Below, in pieces: positions 55,896 through 64,000 of a stretch of 64,000 nt of DNA. The stretch spans positions 186,001-250,000 of the forward strand of contig NZ_JYFC01000004.1 in assembly GCF_000938265.1 (NCBI RefSeq), read 5' to 3'. Source of the DNA: Agreia bicolorata. GTDB lineage: Bacteria; Actinomycetota; Actinomycetes; Actinomycetales; Microbacteriaceae. The stretch's first letter is position 1, and the number at the start of each line of letters is the position of its first letter. Position numbers and translations under genes: made by a program. The notes under the pieces are model-generated. The model ran no database searches, had not been told where the DNA came from, and saw only the letters and a program-made list of their open reading frames with translations.

Positions 55896-56110
55896 CCGAT
55901 TCCTCAAACGATCGCCGCGCGGCGCATCCGGCGTCTTTTCAGGCTTTTTGGCGGTGAACATTTCGGGGTTGTTTCGGTGCGAACGCGTCTTTGTAACGAC
56001 TGGGCGGCGATGCCGGCTGCTGGCTGCTTGGCCCGCGTCACATTAGGTAACGTGAGAGACCACACAGCCCTGCGCTCCGCTACTTCGCGGGGCAATCCTT
56101 GGAGGACATC

Positions 56111-57190
56111 TTGAGCAAGACCATTCGCCGTGCCGCCATGGGCGGCATCGCCACCCTCGGCTTCGCCGCACTCCTCGCCGGTTGCGCATCCGCGCCGGCC
56201 GAAACCGGTTCGACCAACGCCGCCGCTTCGAACGCACTTCCCTGCATGGTGTCAGACGCCGGTGGTTTCGACGACAAGTCCTTCAACCAGGCAGGCTTCG
56301 AGGGGCTGAATGACGCCGCCAAGAAGATTGGCGTCGAGCCCATCACGGTTCAGTCAGACTCCGAGACCGCTTTCGCGCCCAACATCTCGAGCCTTGTAGA
56401 CCAGAACTGCACGCTTATCGTCACGGTCGGCTTCGCCCTGGCCGACGCGACCAAGGCTGCCGCCGAGGCAAACTCCGACATCGACTTCGCGATCATCGAC
56501 GACGCCTCCATCACGGCCGACAACGTCAAGCCGATCACGTTCGACACCGCCGGCGCCGCCTTCCTCGCGGGCTACGCCGCCGCCGACTACTCGAAGTCAG
56601 GCATCGTCGCGACCTGGGGCGGCATGAACTTCCCCACCGTCACCATCTTCATGGACGGCTTCGCACAGGGTGTCAAGTACTACAACGAGCAGAAGTCCAA
56701 AGACGTCAAGGTTCTGGGCTATGACCTGACGGCCCCCGACTCTGCGACGTTCACCGGTGGCTTCGAGGCCAACGACGTCGCCAAGACGACCGCTCAGAAC
56801 TTCATCGACCAGGGTGCAGACGTTCTGCTGCCCGTCGGTGGACCGATCTACCAGAGCGCTGGCGTCGCCATCCAGGAGTCCGGCAAGGACATCGCACTCG
56901 TCGGTGTCGACTCCGACCTCTACGAGAGTGACCCCACCTACAAGGACCTCTACCTGACGTCGATCCTCAAGGGCATCAAGACGGCCACCGACACGGTCGT
57001 CACCGACGCCGCCGCCGGAAACTTCACGAGCAAGCCCTACGTCGGAACACTCGAGAATGACGGAGTCGGCATGGCGCCGTTCCACGACTTCGAGTCGAAG
57101 GTCAACTCGTCGCTCCAGGGCGAGATCGATGACCTCAAGGCGAAGATCATCTCGGGCGACGTCAAGGTCTCCTCGTACCTGAACAAGTAG
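56111..57190 (+). CDS. BMP-family nucleoside-binding lipoprotein, paralogue 2
   Basis: A 359-residue lipoprotein closely related to the one at 54840: lipobox LLAGC, GGFDDKSFNQAGFEG, LIVTVGFALADATKAA and VGVDSDLYESD. The TTG at 56111 has a GGAGGA site four bases upstream, making this rare start credible; an earlier TTG lies inside that site. It delivers nucleosides to the ABC importer encoded next. A strong hairpin separates it from the ATPase gene, suggesting the binding protein is made in excess. Confidence 0.92.
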   Translation: MSKTIRRAAMGGIATLGFAALLAGCASAPAETGSTNAAASNALPCMVSDAGGFDDKSFNQAGFEGLNDAAKKIGVEPITVQSDSETAFAPNISSLVDQNCTLIVTVGFALADATKAAAEANSDIDFAIIDDASITADNVKPITFDTAGAAFLAGYAAADYSKSGIVATWGGMNFPTVTIFMDGFAQGVKYYNEQKSKDVKVLGYDLTAPDSATFTGGFEANDVAKTTAQNFIDQGADVLLPVGGPIYQSAGVAIQESGKDIALVGVDSDLYESDPTYKDLYLTSILKGIKTATDTVVTDAAAGNFTSKPYVGTLENDGVGMAPFHDFESKVNSSLQGEIDDLKAKIISGDVKVSSYLNK

Positions 57191-57217
57191 TCGCACACAC
57201 CGTTCCACCCGCGTGAA

Positions 57218-57249
57218 ATCGGGGGACCAGCCACGGCTGGTCCCCCGAT
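57218..57249 (+). terminator. Hairpin between binding-protein and transporter genes
   Basis: ATCGGGGGACCAG (57218-57230) pairs perfectly with 57237-57249 around a CCACGG loop that can itself add pairs. There is no T run, so it may be a partial terminator or a 3'-end stabiliser that raises lipoprotein mRNA over the permease mRNA. Confidence 0.7.
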
Positions 57250-57298
57250 CGCGTTAAGCCCGCTCTTCACGCATCGACCAGATGGGTAGATTGTCTCT

Positions 57299-58834
57299 AT
57301 GAAGCTTGAACTCCGCGGCATCACGAAGCGCTTCGGCGCCCTCACTGCCAACGACCACATAGACCTCACCATCGAACCGGGGGAGATTCACTGTCTCCTC
57401 GGTGAGAACGGTGCCGGCAAGTCGACGTTGATGAACGTGCTCTACGGTCTCTATAAGGCCGAAGAGGGTGAGATTCTGCTCGACGACGTCGTGCAGCACT
57501 TCGCGGGCCCAGGCGACGCCATGGCCGCGGGAATCGGCATGGTGCACCAGCACTTTATGCTCATCCCCGTGTTCACCGTGGCCGAGAACGTGATGCTCGG
57601 CCACGAGAAGGCGAACGCTGCCGGCGTACTCGACCTCGGTGCGGCCCGCGAGAAGGTGCGCGAGATCAGCGAAAGGTTCGGCTTCCATGTCGATCCGGAT
57701 GCGCTGGTCGACGACCTGCCGGTCGGTGTGCAGCAGCGGGTCGAGATCATCAAGGCCCTGTCGCGCGACGCCAAGGTTCTGGTCTTCGATGAGCCCACTG
57801 CCGTGCTCACCCCTCAAGAGACCGACGAGCTCATGACGATCATGAGGCAGCTGAAGGCCGCCGGCACATCCATCGTCTTCATCACCCACAAACTGCGCGA
57901 GGTGCGCGAAGTCGCCGACCGCATCACGGTCATTCGCCTCGGCAAGGTCGTCGGCGAGGCGTCGCCCACGGCGACGAACGCAGAACTGGCCTCGCTCATG
58001 GTCGGTCGCGCCGTCGAGCTCACCGTGCACAAAGACCCGGCCACCCCCGGGGCCGACGCCTTCGTCGTCTCCAACCTCTCGGTGGTTGACCCCCACGGCC
58101 AGCTGGTCGTCAACAACGTGAGCTTCGACGTGCGGGCCGGCGAGATCCTCGCGATCGCCGGAGTGCAGGGCAACGGGCAGACCGAGCTCACCGAGGCCAT
58201 CATGGGACTGCAGCAGCGTGTTCGTGGAGAAATTACCCTCGATGGCAAGTCGATCCGTGGTCTGTCGGTGAAGCAGGTGCTCGCCTCGGGAATCGGCTTC
58301 GTGCCGGAGGACCGAAAAGAAGACGGTCTCGTCGGCGAGTTCACCATCGCCGAGAACCTGATGCTCGACCGAAGCGACGGCCCGCCGTTCGTCAAGGCGG
58401 GAACCCTGCAGTTGAACTACCTCAAGGAATTCGCTGAGCAGAAGTCGAAGGAGTTCGACGTTCGCAGCCAGGGCATCACTACGCCCGTAGGGCGCCTCTC
58501 CGGTGGAAACCAGCAGAAGGTCGTGCTCGCCCGCGAACTCAGTCGCGACCTCCGCCTCTTTATGGCGGCCCAGCCCACCCGAGGCATCGACGTCGGCTCG
58601 ATCGAATTCGTGCACAAGCGCATCGTGGCGACCCGCGACTCCGGCATTCCGGTGATCGTTGTGTCGACCGAGCTCGACGAGGTCGTCGCGCTCGCCGACC
58701 GCATCGCCGTGATGTACCGCGGAACCATTGTGGGCATCGTGCCGGGTGACACTCCTCGCGACGTGCTCGGTCTCATGATGGCCGGCGAAGTACCCGATTC
58801 CGTCATCTCCCCACCCGAAGGAGCGGCCGCGTGA
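57299..58834 (+). CDS. Nucleoside ABC importer ATPase (two ATPase domains)
   Basis: A 511-residue tandem ATPase of the sugar/nucleoside (carbohydrate uptake type 2) group. The first domain has GENGAGKSTLMNVLYG and a VGVQQRVEI signature; the second has a degenerate P-loop GVQGNGQTEL and LSGGNQQKVVLAREL. This matches YufO/NupA-type ATPases that work with BMP lipoproteins. ATG at 57299. The permease gene overlaps its stop. Confidence 0.93.
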   Translation: MKLELRGITKRFGALTANDHIDLTIEPGEIHCLLGENGAGKSTLMNVLYGLYKAEEGEILLDDVVQHFAGPGDAMAAGIGMVHQHFMLIPVFTVAENVMLGHEKANAAGVLDLGAAREKVREISERFGFHVDPDALVDDLPVGVQQRVEIIKALSRDAKVLVFDEPTAVLTPQETDELMTIMRQLKAAGTSIVFITHKLREVREVADRITVIRLGKVVGEASPTATNAELASLMVGRAVELTVHKDPATPGADAFVVSNLSVVDPHGQLVVNNVSFDVRAGEILAIAGVQGNGQTELTEAIMGLQQRVRGEITLDGKSIRGLSVKQVLASGIGFVPEDRKEDGLVGEFTIAENLMLDRSDGPPFVKAGTLQLNYLKEFAEQKSKEFDVRSQGITTPVGRLSGGNQQKVVLARELSRDLRLFMAAQPTRGIDVGSIEFVHKRIVATRDSGIPVIVVSTELDEVVALADRIAVMYRGTIVGIVPGDTPRDVLGLMMAGEVPDSVISPPEGAAA

Positions 58835-60135
58835 GCCAGCCCTCAGTCCCACCCGTCGAATCTGGCCCACCCGTCGAATCTGGCCCACCCGTCGCATCTT
58901 CGCCCGAGGGCCCAGACGCCTCCGTCGCCGAGCCGCGTTGGCACGGCGTTATGCGCGAGATCGTGGGCGGCAGCGCCATGATCTCGGTGCTCGCGGTCGT
59001 GCTGGCGATGCTCGCCGGAGGAATCCTGATCGCTCTCACCGACGACAAGGTGGCTGCTGCATCCGGGTACTTTTTCGCTCGGCCCGGCGACCTGATCAAG
59101 GCCGTGTGGGATTCCGTCTCGGGCGCCTACACCTCGCTGTTCCAGGGGGCTGTCTATAACTTCAAGCGCCCCGGCTTCATCGCCGGCATCAAGCCGCTGA
59201 CAGAGACACTCACCTTTGCCACGCCGCTCATCGCGGCCGGCCTCGGAGTCGGTCTGGCCTTCCGTGTCGGCCTCTTCAACATCGGTGGCCGCGGTCAGAT
59301 GCTCATCGCCGCCGCGTGCGCCGGGTGGGTCAGCTGGTCGTTCGAGCTGCCCTACGGGCTTCACCTCATCCTCGCCGTTGCGGCAGGTGTCATCGGCGGT
59401 GCCCTGTGGGGCGGACTCGTCGGATTGCTCAAGGCGAGAACGGGAGCCCACGAGGTGATCGTCACGATCATGCTCAACTTCGTGGCCCTCTACCTGGTCT
59501 CGTTCATGCTGAAGACGCCCGGCCTGCTGCAGGCCCCTGGCTCGAACAACCCCAAGACGCCGGCGGCCCTCCCCACGGCTGTCTTCCCCGACCTCCTCGG
59601 CTCGCAGTTCAACCTGCACTGGGGCTTCATCTTCGTGATAGCGGCCACGGTCTACGTCTGGTACCTGCTCAACAGGTCGAACCTCGGGTTCCAGTTCCGG
59701 GCTGTCGGCGAGAACCCGAACGCGGCTCGCGTCGCGGGGATCAGCGTCAACAAGATGTACATCTACGCGATGCTCCTGTCTGGTGGCCTTGTAGGACTCG
59801 CCGGCGTGGCGCAGGTGCTCGGCACCGTGACCACAGGATTCAGCTCTGGCATCGACGCGGGCATCGGCTTCGATGCGATCACCGTGGCGCTGCTCGGCCG
59901 ATCCAAGCCGTGGGGCATCTTCTTCGCCGGCATCCTGTTCGGCGCGTTCAAGGCCGGTGGCTTCGCCATGCAGGCATCGGAGGGCATCCCCATCGATATC
60001 GTGGTCGTGATCCAGTCGCTCATCGTGCTCTTCATTGCGGCGCCCCCGCTCGTGCGTGCGGTGTTCCGATTGCCGAAGCCCACCGGCGTCGGCCTCAGAC
60101 GACCGCGTACCCAGACTGCTGAGGTGACCAAGTGA
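58831..60135 (+). CDS. Nucleoside ABC importer permease 1
   Basis: A 434-residue permease with a cytoplasmic Pro-rich N-terminus made of a short tandem repeat (about 5-22), then eight to ten membrane helices. It has GLAFRVGLFNIGGRGQMLI and FRAVGENPNAARVAGI, typical of BMP-dependent (YufP-type) permeases. The GTG start overlaps the ATPase stop and its stop overlaps the second permease. Confidence 0.92.
   Translation: MSQPSVPPVESGPPVESGPPVASSPEGPDASVAEPRWHGVMREIVGGSAMISVLAVVLAMLAGGILIALTDDKVAAASGYFFARPGDLIKAVWDSVSGAYTSLFQGAVYNFKRPGFIAGIKPLTETLTFATPLIAAGLGVGLAFRVGLFNIGGRGQMLIAAACAGWVSWSFELPYGLHLILAVAAGVIGGALWGGLVGLLKARTGAHEVIVTIMLNFVALYLVSFMLKTPGLLQAPGSNNPKTPAALPTAVFPDLLGSQFNLHWGFIFVIAATVYVWYLLNRSNLGFQFRAVGENPNAARVAGISVNKMYIYAMLLSGGLVGLAGVAQVLGTVTTGFSSGIDAGIGFDAITVALLGRSKPWGIFFAGILFGAFKAGGFAMQASEGIPIDIVVVIQSLIVLFIAAPPLVRAVFRLPKPTGVGLRRPRTQTAEVTK
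58848..58900 (+). repeat. In-frame 18-base tandem repeat
   Basis: CCCACCCGTCGAATCTGG occurs at 58848-58865 and 58866-58883, with a third, diverged copy at 58884-58900. It encodes PPVESG repeats at the N-terminus of the permease, before the first membrane helix. Repeat number could change by slippage without breaking the frame. Confidence 0.9.
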
Positions 60136-61436
60136 GCATTCAAGACGCGCCCGTGCAGCACAACCACCCGGATTCGCTGCCTCCAGCGCTCGAGACGACC
60201 GTCGTCAAGAGCTGGAAGGCGCCGATCGCATTCGGCATCTTCTCGATCGTCGCCATCCTGCTCTTCATCGCCTTCGGGCGCGAGGGCATCAGCGGGTTCC
60301 GTCTGTCGACCGATTCCGACTTCGTGCAGATTCCCACGATCGAGGCGCCGACGCGTGCGACGGGCGTTGTGCTGACCGTTCTGTTGGTGGCCCTGGCCGC
60401 CTACAGCGCGTTCCTCGTATCGCGCAACCGGCCGGTCCGGCTCTGGGTCACGGTCGTGTTCGCCGTTCTGTTTCTCGTCGCCTTCCTCACCTGGGCCGCC
60501 GCCGGCGAGACGATTCCTGTGCCAGGCCTGCTGGTCGGAGCGGTCGGACTGAGCGTTCCGCTCGTCTTCGGAGCCCTTGGCGGGGTCATCTCCGAACGTG
60601 TCGGTGTGGTGAATGTGGCCATCGAGGGGCAGCTGCTCGCGGGTGCGTTCGTCTCGGCCATCGTCGCTTCTGTAACCGGCCAGCCCGTGCTCGGACTTAT
60701 CTCGGCAATGGCGGCCGGAGTGCTCGTATCGTTCGTGCTGGCGGCGTTCTCGATCAAGTACTTCGTCGATCAGGTCATCGTGGGTGTTGTGCTCAACGTT
60801 CTGGTTACGGGGCTCACGAGCTTCCTCTATTCGCAGGTCCTGACCAAGAACACCGATCTCCTGAACAACAGCGCCACCATCAGACTGCCCCGACTGCCCA
60901 TTCCCGGGCTCAGCGAGATTCCGATTCTCGGCCCGGTGCTGTTCCGGCAGACGATCATCGTGTACATCCTCTACGTTGCGGTCGCCGTGGTCTTCTTCGC
61001 GCTCTTCAAGACGCGTTGGGGTCTGCGTCTGCGCGCCGTGGGAGAGCACCCGCAGGCTGCTGACACCGTGGGCATCAACGTGGCCCGCACACGGTTCTGG
61101 AACGTCTCTCTCGCCGGCGCGATCGCGGGTCTCGGTGGTGCGTACTTCACCATGGGCTCGGTCGGGTCGTTCAACAAGGAGATGACTGCGGGTGCCGGAT
61201 TCATCGCGCTCGCGGCGGTGATCTTCGGGCGCTGGGATCCGATCAGGGCGACGCTGGCCGCACTGTTGTTCGGTTTCGCGTCGAACCTGCAGAGCGTGCT
61301 GAGCATCATCGGTTCGCCCGTGCCGAGCGAGTTTATGCTGATGCTGCCCTACCTCGTCACGATCTTCGCGGTCGCGGGGGTGGTCGGCCGCGTCCGAGGG
61401 CCAGCAGCCGCCGGTAAACCGTACATAAAGTCCTAG
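60132..61436 (+). CDS. Nucleoside ABC importer permease 2
   Basis: A 434-residue permease of YufQ type with about ten membrane helices. It shows ISERVGVVNVAIEGQLLAGA and LRAVGEHPQAADTVGI, the paired motif of the other permease. The GTG start overlaps the previous stop (GTGA). Cytidine deaminase follows after ten bases, so uptake and breakdown of nucleosides are in one operon. Confidence 0.93.
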   Translation: MSIQDAPVQHNHPDSLPPALETTVVKSWKAPIAFGIFSIVAILLFIAFGREGISGFRLSTDSDFVQIPTIEAPTRATGVVLTVLLVALAAYSAFLVSRNRPVRLWVTVVFAVLFLVAFLTWAAAGETIPVPGLLVGAVGLSVPLVFGALGGVISERVGVVNVAIEGQLLAGAFVSAIVASVTGQPVLGLISAMAAGVLVSFVLAAFSIKYFVDQVIVGVVLNVLVTGLTSFLYSQVLTKNTDLLNNSATIRLPRLPIPGLSEIPILGPVLFRQTIIVYILYVAVAVVFFALFKTRWGLRLRAVGEHPQAADTVGINVARTRFWNVSLAGAIAGLGGAYFTMGSVGSFNKEMTAGAGFIALAAVIFGRWDPIRATLAALLFGFASNLQSVLSIIGSPVPSEFMLMLPYLVTIFAVAGVVGRVRGPAAAGKPYIKS

Positions 61437-61446
61437 GGGAGCCGAT

Positions 61447-61872
61447 ATGACCGACACCGAACAGGCATCCGGTATCGACTGGGGCGTGCTGCACGCCGAG
61501 GCTCTCGTGGCCATGAAGAAGGCCTACGTGCCGTACTCGACGTTCCCCGTCGGGGTCGCCGCGCTTGTCGATGACGGCCGTGTGATCTCGGGCTGCAACG
61601 TCGAGAACGCGAGCTACGGGCTCACGCTGTGCGCCGAGTGCGCACTCGTCTCGGCGCTGCACATGACGGGCGGGGGGCACCTGATCGCCTTCGTCTGCGT
61701 CGATGGCGACGGCAACGCACTAATGCCCTGCGGACGTTGCCGTCAGCTGCTCTACGAGCACTCCGCGCCGGGCATGCTGCTGCAGACCGTCTCGGGCATC
61801 CGCACCATCGACGAGGTGCTGCCGGATGCCTTCGGCCCGCGCACGTTGCAGGCATACGTCGAAACGCACTAG
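61447..61872 (+). CDS. cdd: Cytidine deaminase
   Basis: A 141-residue zinc enzyme converting cytidine and deoxycytidine to uridine forms. The zinc site is C62-A-E64 and P-C95-GR-C98; E64 is the proton shuttle. ENASYGLT is the substrate segment. The small homotetrameric type. It stands between the importer permease and thymidine phosphorylase. Confidence 0.96.
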   Translation: MTDTEQASGIDWGVLHAEALVAMKKAYVPYSTFPVGVAALVDDGRVISGCNVENASYGLTLCAECALVSALHMTGGGHLIAFVCVDGDGNALMPCGRCRQLLYEHSAPGMLLQTVSGIRTIDEVLPDAFGPRTLQAYVETH

Positions 61873-61893
61873 CTCCAACGAAAGGCTCCACCC

Positions 61894-63183
61894 GTGTCAG
61901 AATCCTTCGACGTCGTCGACCTGATCCGCACCAAGCGCGATCACGGAACCCTCAGTACCGCCGAGATCGACTGGCTGGTGGATGCGTACACGCGCGGCTT
62001 CGTCGGCAATGAGCAGATGGCCGCCATGGCCATGGCCATCGTGCTCAACGGCATGGAGCGCCAGGAGATCCGCGACCTCACACTTGCGATGATCGCGTCA
62101 GGCGAGCGTATGAGCTTCGCCGGTCTCGGCAAAGTCACGGTCGACAAGCACTCCACGGGCGGGGTGGGCGACAAGATCACCCTGCCGCTTATGCCGTTGG
62201 TCGCATCGTTCGGCGTCGCGGTGCCGCAGCTCTCCGGTCGCGGACTCGGCCACACAGGCGGAACCCTCGACAAGCTCGAGAGCATCCCGGGATGGCGCGC
62301 AGACCTCACGAACGACGAGATGTTCACCCAGTTGCGCGATGTGGGCGGTGTGATCTGCGCCGCCGGTTCCGGACTCGCGCCGGCAGACAAGAAGCTCTAC
62401 GCGCTGCGTGACATCACCGGAACGGTCGAGGCCATCCCGCTGATCGCATCCAGCATCATGTCGAAGAAGATCGCCGAGGGCACCGACTCGCTCGTTCTCG
62501 ACGTGAAGTTCGGCTCTGGCGCATTCATGGTCGACATCGAGAAGTCACGCGAGCTCGCCCGCACCATGGTCGACCTCGGCAACGATGCCGGCGTGGCCAC
62601 CACGGCCCTCTTGACCGACATGAACGTTCCGCTCGGGCTGGCCATCGGCAACGCCAACGAGGTGCGCGAGTCGGTCGAGGTGCTTGCGGGTGGCGGCCCC
62701 GCCGACGTGGTCGAACTCACGGTGGCTCTGGCGCGGGAGATGCTGCGCCTCGCCGGGCAGCCTGACGCCGACGTCGAGAAGGCGCTGGCCGACGGCCGTG
62801 CCATGGACACCTGGCGCAGGGTCATCGAGGCTCAGGGCGGCGATCCGGATGCCGCGCTGCCGGTCGCGCGCGAAACTCACGTCGTGACCGCCGACCGTGA
62901 CGGCGTGCTTCTCACGCAGGAGGCGCTTCCCTTCGGCATCGCCGCGTGGCGGCTCGGGGCGGGTCGGGCACGCGCTCAGGATCCGGTGCAGCATGCCGCG
63001 GGCATCGACCTGCACGCGAAGCCCGGCGACACGGTGAAGGCTGGCCAGCCGCTGTTTACGCTCTCGGCCGACGAGCCCGAACGCTTCGAGCGCGCACTCG
63101 AGGCCGTCGAAGGAGCCTGGAGCATCGGCGATGCCGCCGACTGGACGCCGAGAGGACCGCTGGTAGCCGAGCGCATCGAGTAG
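61894..63183 (+). CDS. deoA: Thymidine phosphorylase
   Basis: A 429-residue pyrimidine-nucleoside phosphorylase splitting thymidine or deoxyuridine with phosphate. The family signature SGRGLGHTGGTLDKLE is intact, as are KHSTGGVGDK and the phosphate-site residues. The C-terminal PYNP domain is present. The GTG at 61894 follows GAAAGG. It uses the products of the upstream importer and deaminase. Confidence 0.96.
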   Translation: MSESFDVVDLIRTKRDHGTLSTAEIDWLVDAYTRGFVGNEQMAAMAMAIVLNGMERQEIRDLTLAMIASGERMSFAGLGKVTVDKHSTGGVGDKITLPLMPLVASFGVAVPQLSGRGLGHTGGTLDKLESIPGWRADLTNDEMFTQLRDVGGVICAAGSGLAPADKKLYALRDITGTVEAIPLIASSIMSKKIAEGTDSLVLDVKFGSGAFMVDIEKSRELARTMVDLGNDAGVATTALLTDMNVPLGLAIGNANEVRESVEVLAGGGPADVVELTVALAREMLRLAGQPDADVEKALADGRAMDTWRRVIEAQGGDPDAALPVARETHVVTADRDGVLLTQEALPFGIAAWRLGAGRARAQDPVQHAAGIDLHAKPGDTVKAGQPLFTLSADEPERFERALEAVEGAWSIGDAADWTPRGPLVAERIE

Positions 63184-63200
63184 TCCGCGTGACGCGGCGG

Positions 63201-63268
63201 CATCCGCGCCTTTACGGCGCATCCGCTACCGGACGACCCGGCGCGGGTGCGCCGAACCGGCGCGGATG
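63201..63268. terminator. Possible terminator region between convergent genes
   Basis: CATCCGCGCC (63201-63210) can pair with GGCGCGGATG (63259-63268), and shorter GC hairpins lie inside. It separates the convergent deoA and nucleoside hydrolase genes. No T run is present. Confidence 0.4.
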
Positions 63269-63276
63269 TGTTCGCG

Positions 63277-64000
63277 TCAGCGCGCGGGTTCTCCAATGCG
63301 GCGCAGGGCGTCTTCGATGAGGGCCCAGAACTTATCTGTGTCAAGGTCGACCGCCACCTGGGTCGTGCAGTCCGCGGGTGGGGGAGAGCGGAAATCGGCC
63401 ACCGTCATGCCGAGCGTCAGCGTGCCTGTGAGCTCTACATCGAGCGGTGTCTTGCGCACGGTCATCACACTCGGGTCGATCACGTAGGCAACTGCGCATG
63501 GGTCATGCACCGGCGGATGCGTGAACCCTTGCGTTTCGAGGTAGGTGCTCGCGAAGAATTCGAGTAGCTCGCCGACGAAGCGCGACGGCGCGGTGCCGAC
63601 GGCGTCGATTCGTGCCCGGACCTCGGGGGTGGCGAGTGCCTGATGGGTGAGATCGAGGCCCACCATCGTGAGCGGCCACGCCTCGTTGAAGACGATGTGA
63701 GCGGCCTCGGGGTCGATGATGATGTTGAACTCCGCGGTGGCCGACCAATTTCCGACGTGGAAGCCTCCGCCCATCAGCACTACTTCCCGCACCCGAGAGA
63801 CGATGCGCGGTTCTTTGCGCACAGCCAGCGCGATGTTCGTGAGCCCGCCCGTGGGCACGAGAGTGATCTCGCCGGGCTCGCTCGCCATGATCGTGTCGAT
63901 GATCAGATCGACCGCGTGGCGGCCGTCGAGTTCACGGGTGGATTCGGGAAGTTCAGGGCCGTCCATGCCGGATTCACCGTGGATATCGGCGGCCACTTCG
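63277..64000 (-). CDS. Nucleoside hydrolase, partial (5' end outside the window)
   Basis: The C-terminal 240 or so residues of an inosine/uridine-preferring nucleoside hydrolase; the frame runs off the window, so the N-terminal DTDxGxDD calcium site is not seen. Visible are AADIHGESGMDGPELP, PTGGLTNIALA, VVLMGGGF, AEFNIIIDPEAA and VHDPCAVAYV, whose aspartate is a metal ligand. It cleaves nucleosides to base and ribose, completing the salvage set next to deoA and cdd. It is convergent with deoA. Confidence 0.93.
   Translation of the reverse strand, partial: EVAADIHGESGMDGPELPESTRELDGRHAVDLIIDTIMASEPGEITLVPTGGLTNIALAVRKEPRIVSRVREVVLMGGGFHVGNWSATAEFNIIIDPEAAHIVFNEAWPLTMVGLDLTHQALATPEVRARIDAVGTAPSRFVGELLEFFASTYLETQGFTHPPVHDPCAVAYVIDPSVMTVRKTPLDVELTGTLTLGMTVADFRSPPPADCTTQVAVDLDTDKFWALIEDALRRIGEPAR

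Overview
This is a 64 kb piece of a high-GC actinobacterial chromosome, most likely from the family Microbacteriaceae (inference). Supporting signs are the actinobacterial order acsA - 6C small RNA - tad pilus genes, a DUF4244 mini-pilin gene, TopA with a long Lys/Ala/Pro tail, sdhC-D-A-B, a MgtA-type mannosyltransferase, an actinobacterial FMN riboswitch in front of ribD, many GTG starts, and pervasive 4-base gene overlaps. Most of the window is ordinary core genome. I see no transposase, phage, CRISPR array or plasmid gene.

Layout. 45-2825: a TetR-type regulator diverges from a translationally coupled pair, an N-acyltransferase of the LuxI/FeeM type and an E1/ThiF-like adenylyltransferase; this is the best candidate for an undescribed system. 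2860-5381: a radical SAM protein behind a LexA (SOS) box, thymidine kinase and an SGNH hydrolase. 5457-9804: tRNA-Pro, a metallophosphoesterase, a class A PBP with PASTA domains, a DUF4177 protein and a RidA protein. 9801-15943: acetyl-CoA synthetase, the 6C RNA, and a compact tad locus ending in a TadE-like/VanY-like fusion. 16168-23149: topA-tmk-holB-peptidase-tetR. 23225-30264: tRNA-Thr, a Gfo/Idh/MocA oxidoreductase, a PBP4-type carboxypeptidase, nicotinamidase, an MMPL transporter and an aldehyde dehydrogenase. 30573-35281: an ABC exporter, an MHS transporter and a PfkB sugar kinase. 35304-39050: ribD-E-BA-H behind an FMN riboswitch. 39085-44515: a dolichyl-phosphate-mannose-synthase-like transferase and GtrA, an SDR with a D-apionate-lactonase-like protein, and a FUSC membrane protein. 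44534-48663: trpS, xth, a BrkB-family protein and a DUF559 protein. 48740-52199: the succinate dehydrogenase operon. 52386-54797: GDP-mannose supply and use. 54840-64000: two BMP lipoproteins, a nucleoside ABC importer, cytidine deaminase, thymidine phosphorylase and a nucleoside hydrolase cut by the window end.

How the genes work together. The last 9 kb is a complete nucleoside uptake and breakdown route: binding lipoproteins, ATPase, two permeases, deaminase, phosphorylase and hydrolase. The rib operon makes riboflavin and senses FMN. manC, the GT4 mannosyltransferase, the DPM-like transferase and GtrA point to mannosylated envelope polymers. The tad genes with the fused peptidase suggest a pilus-like surface structure linked to local wall trimming (inference). 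Gene starts were chosen from Shine-Dalgarno spacing, overlap with the upstream stop, or the usual N-terminus of the family; functions come from motif recognition by eye, with no database search.
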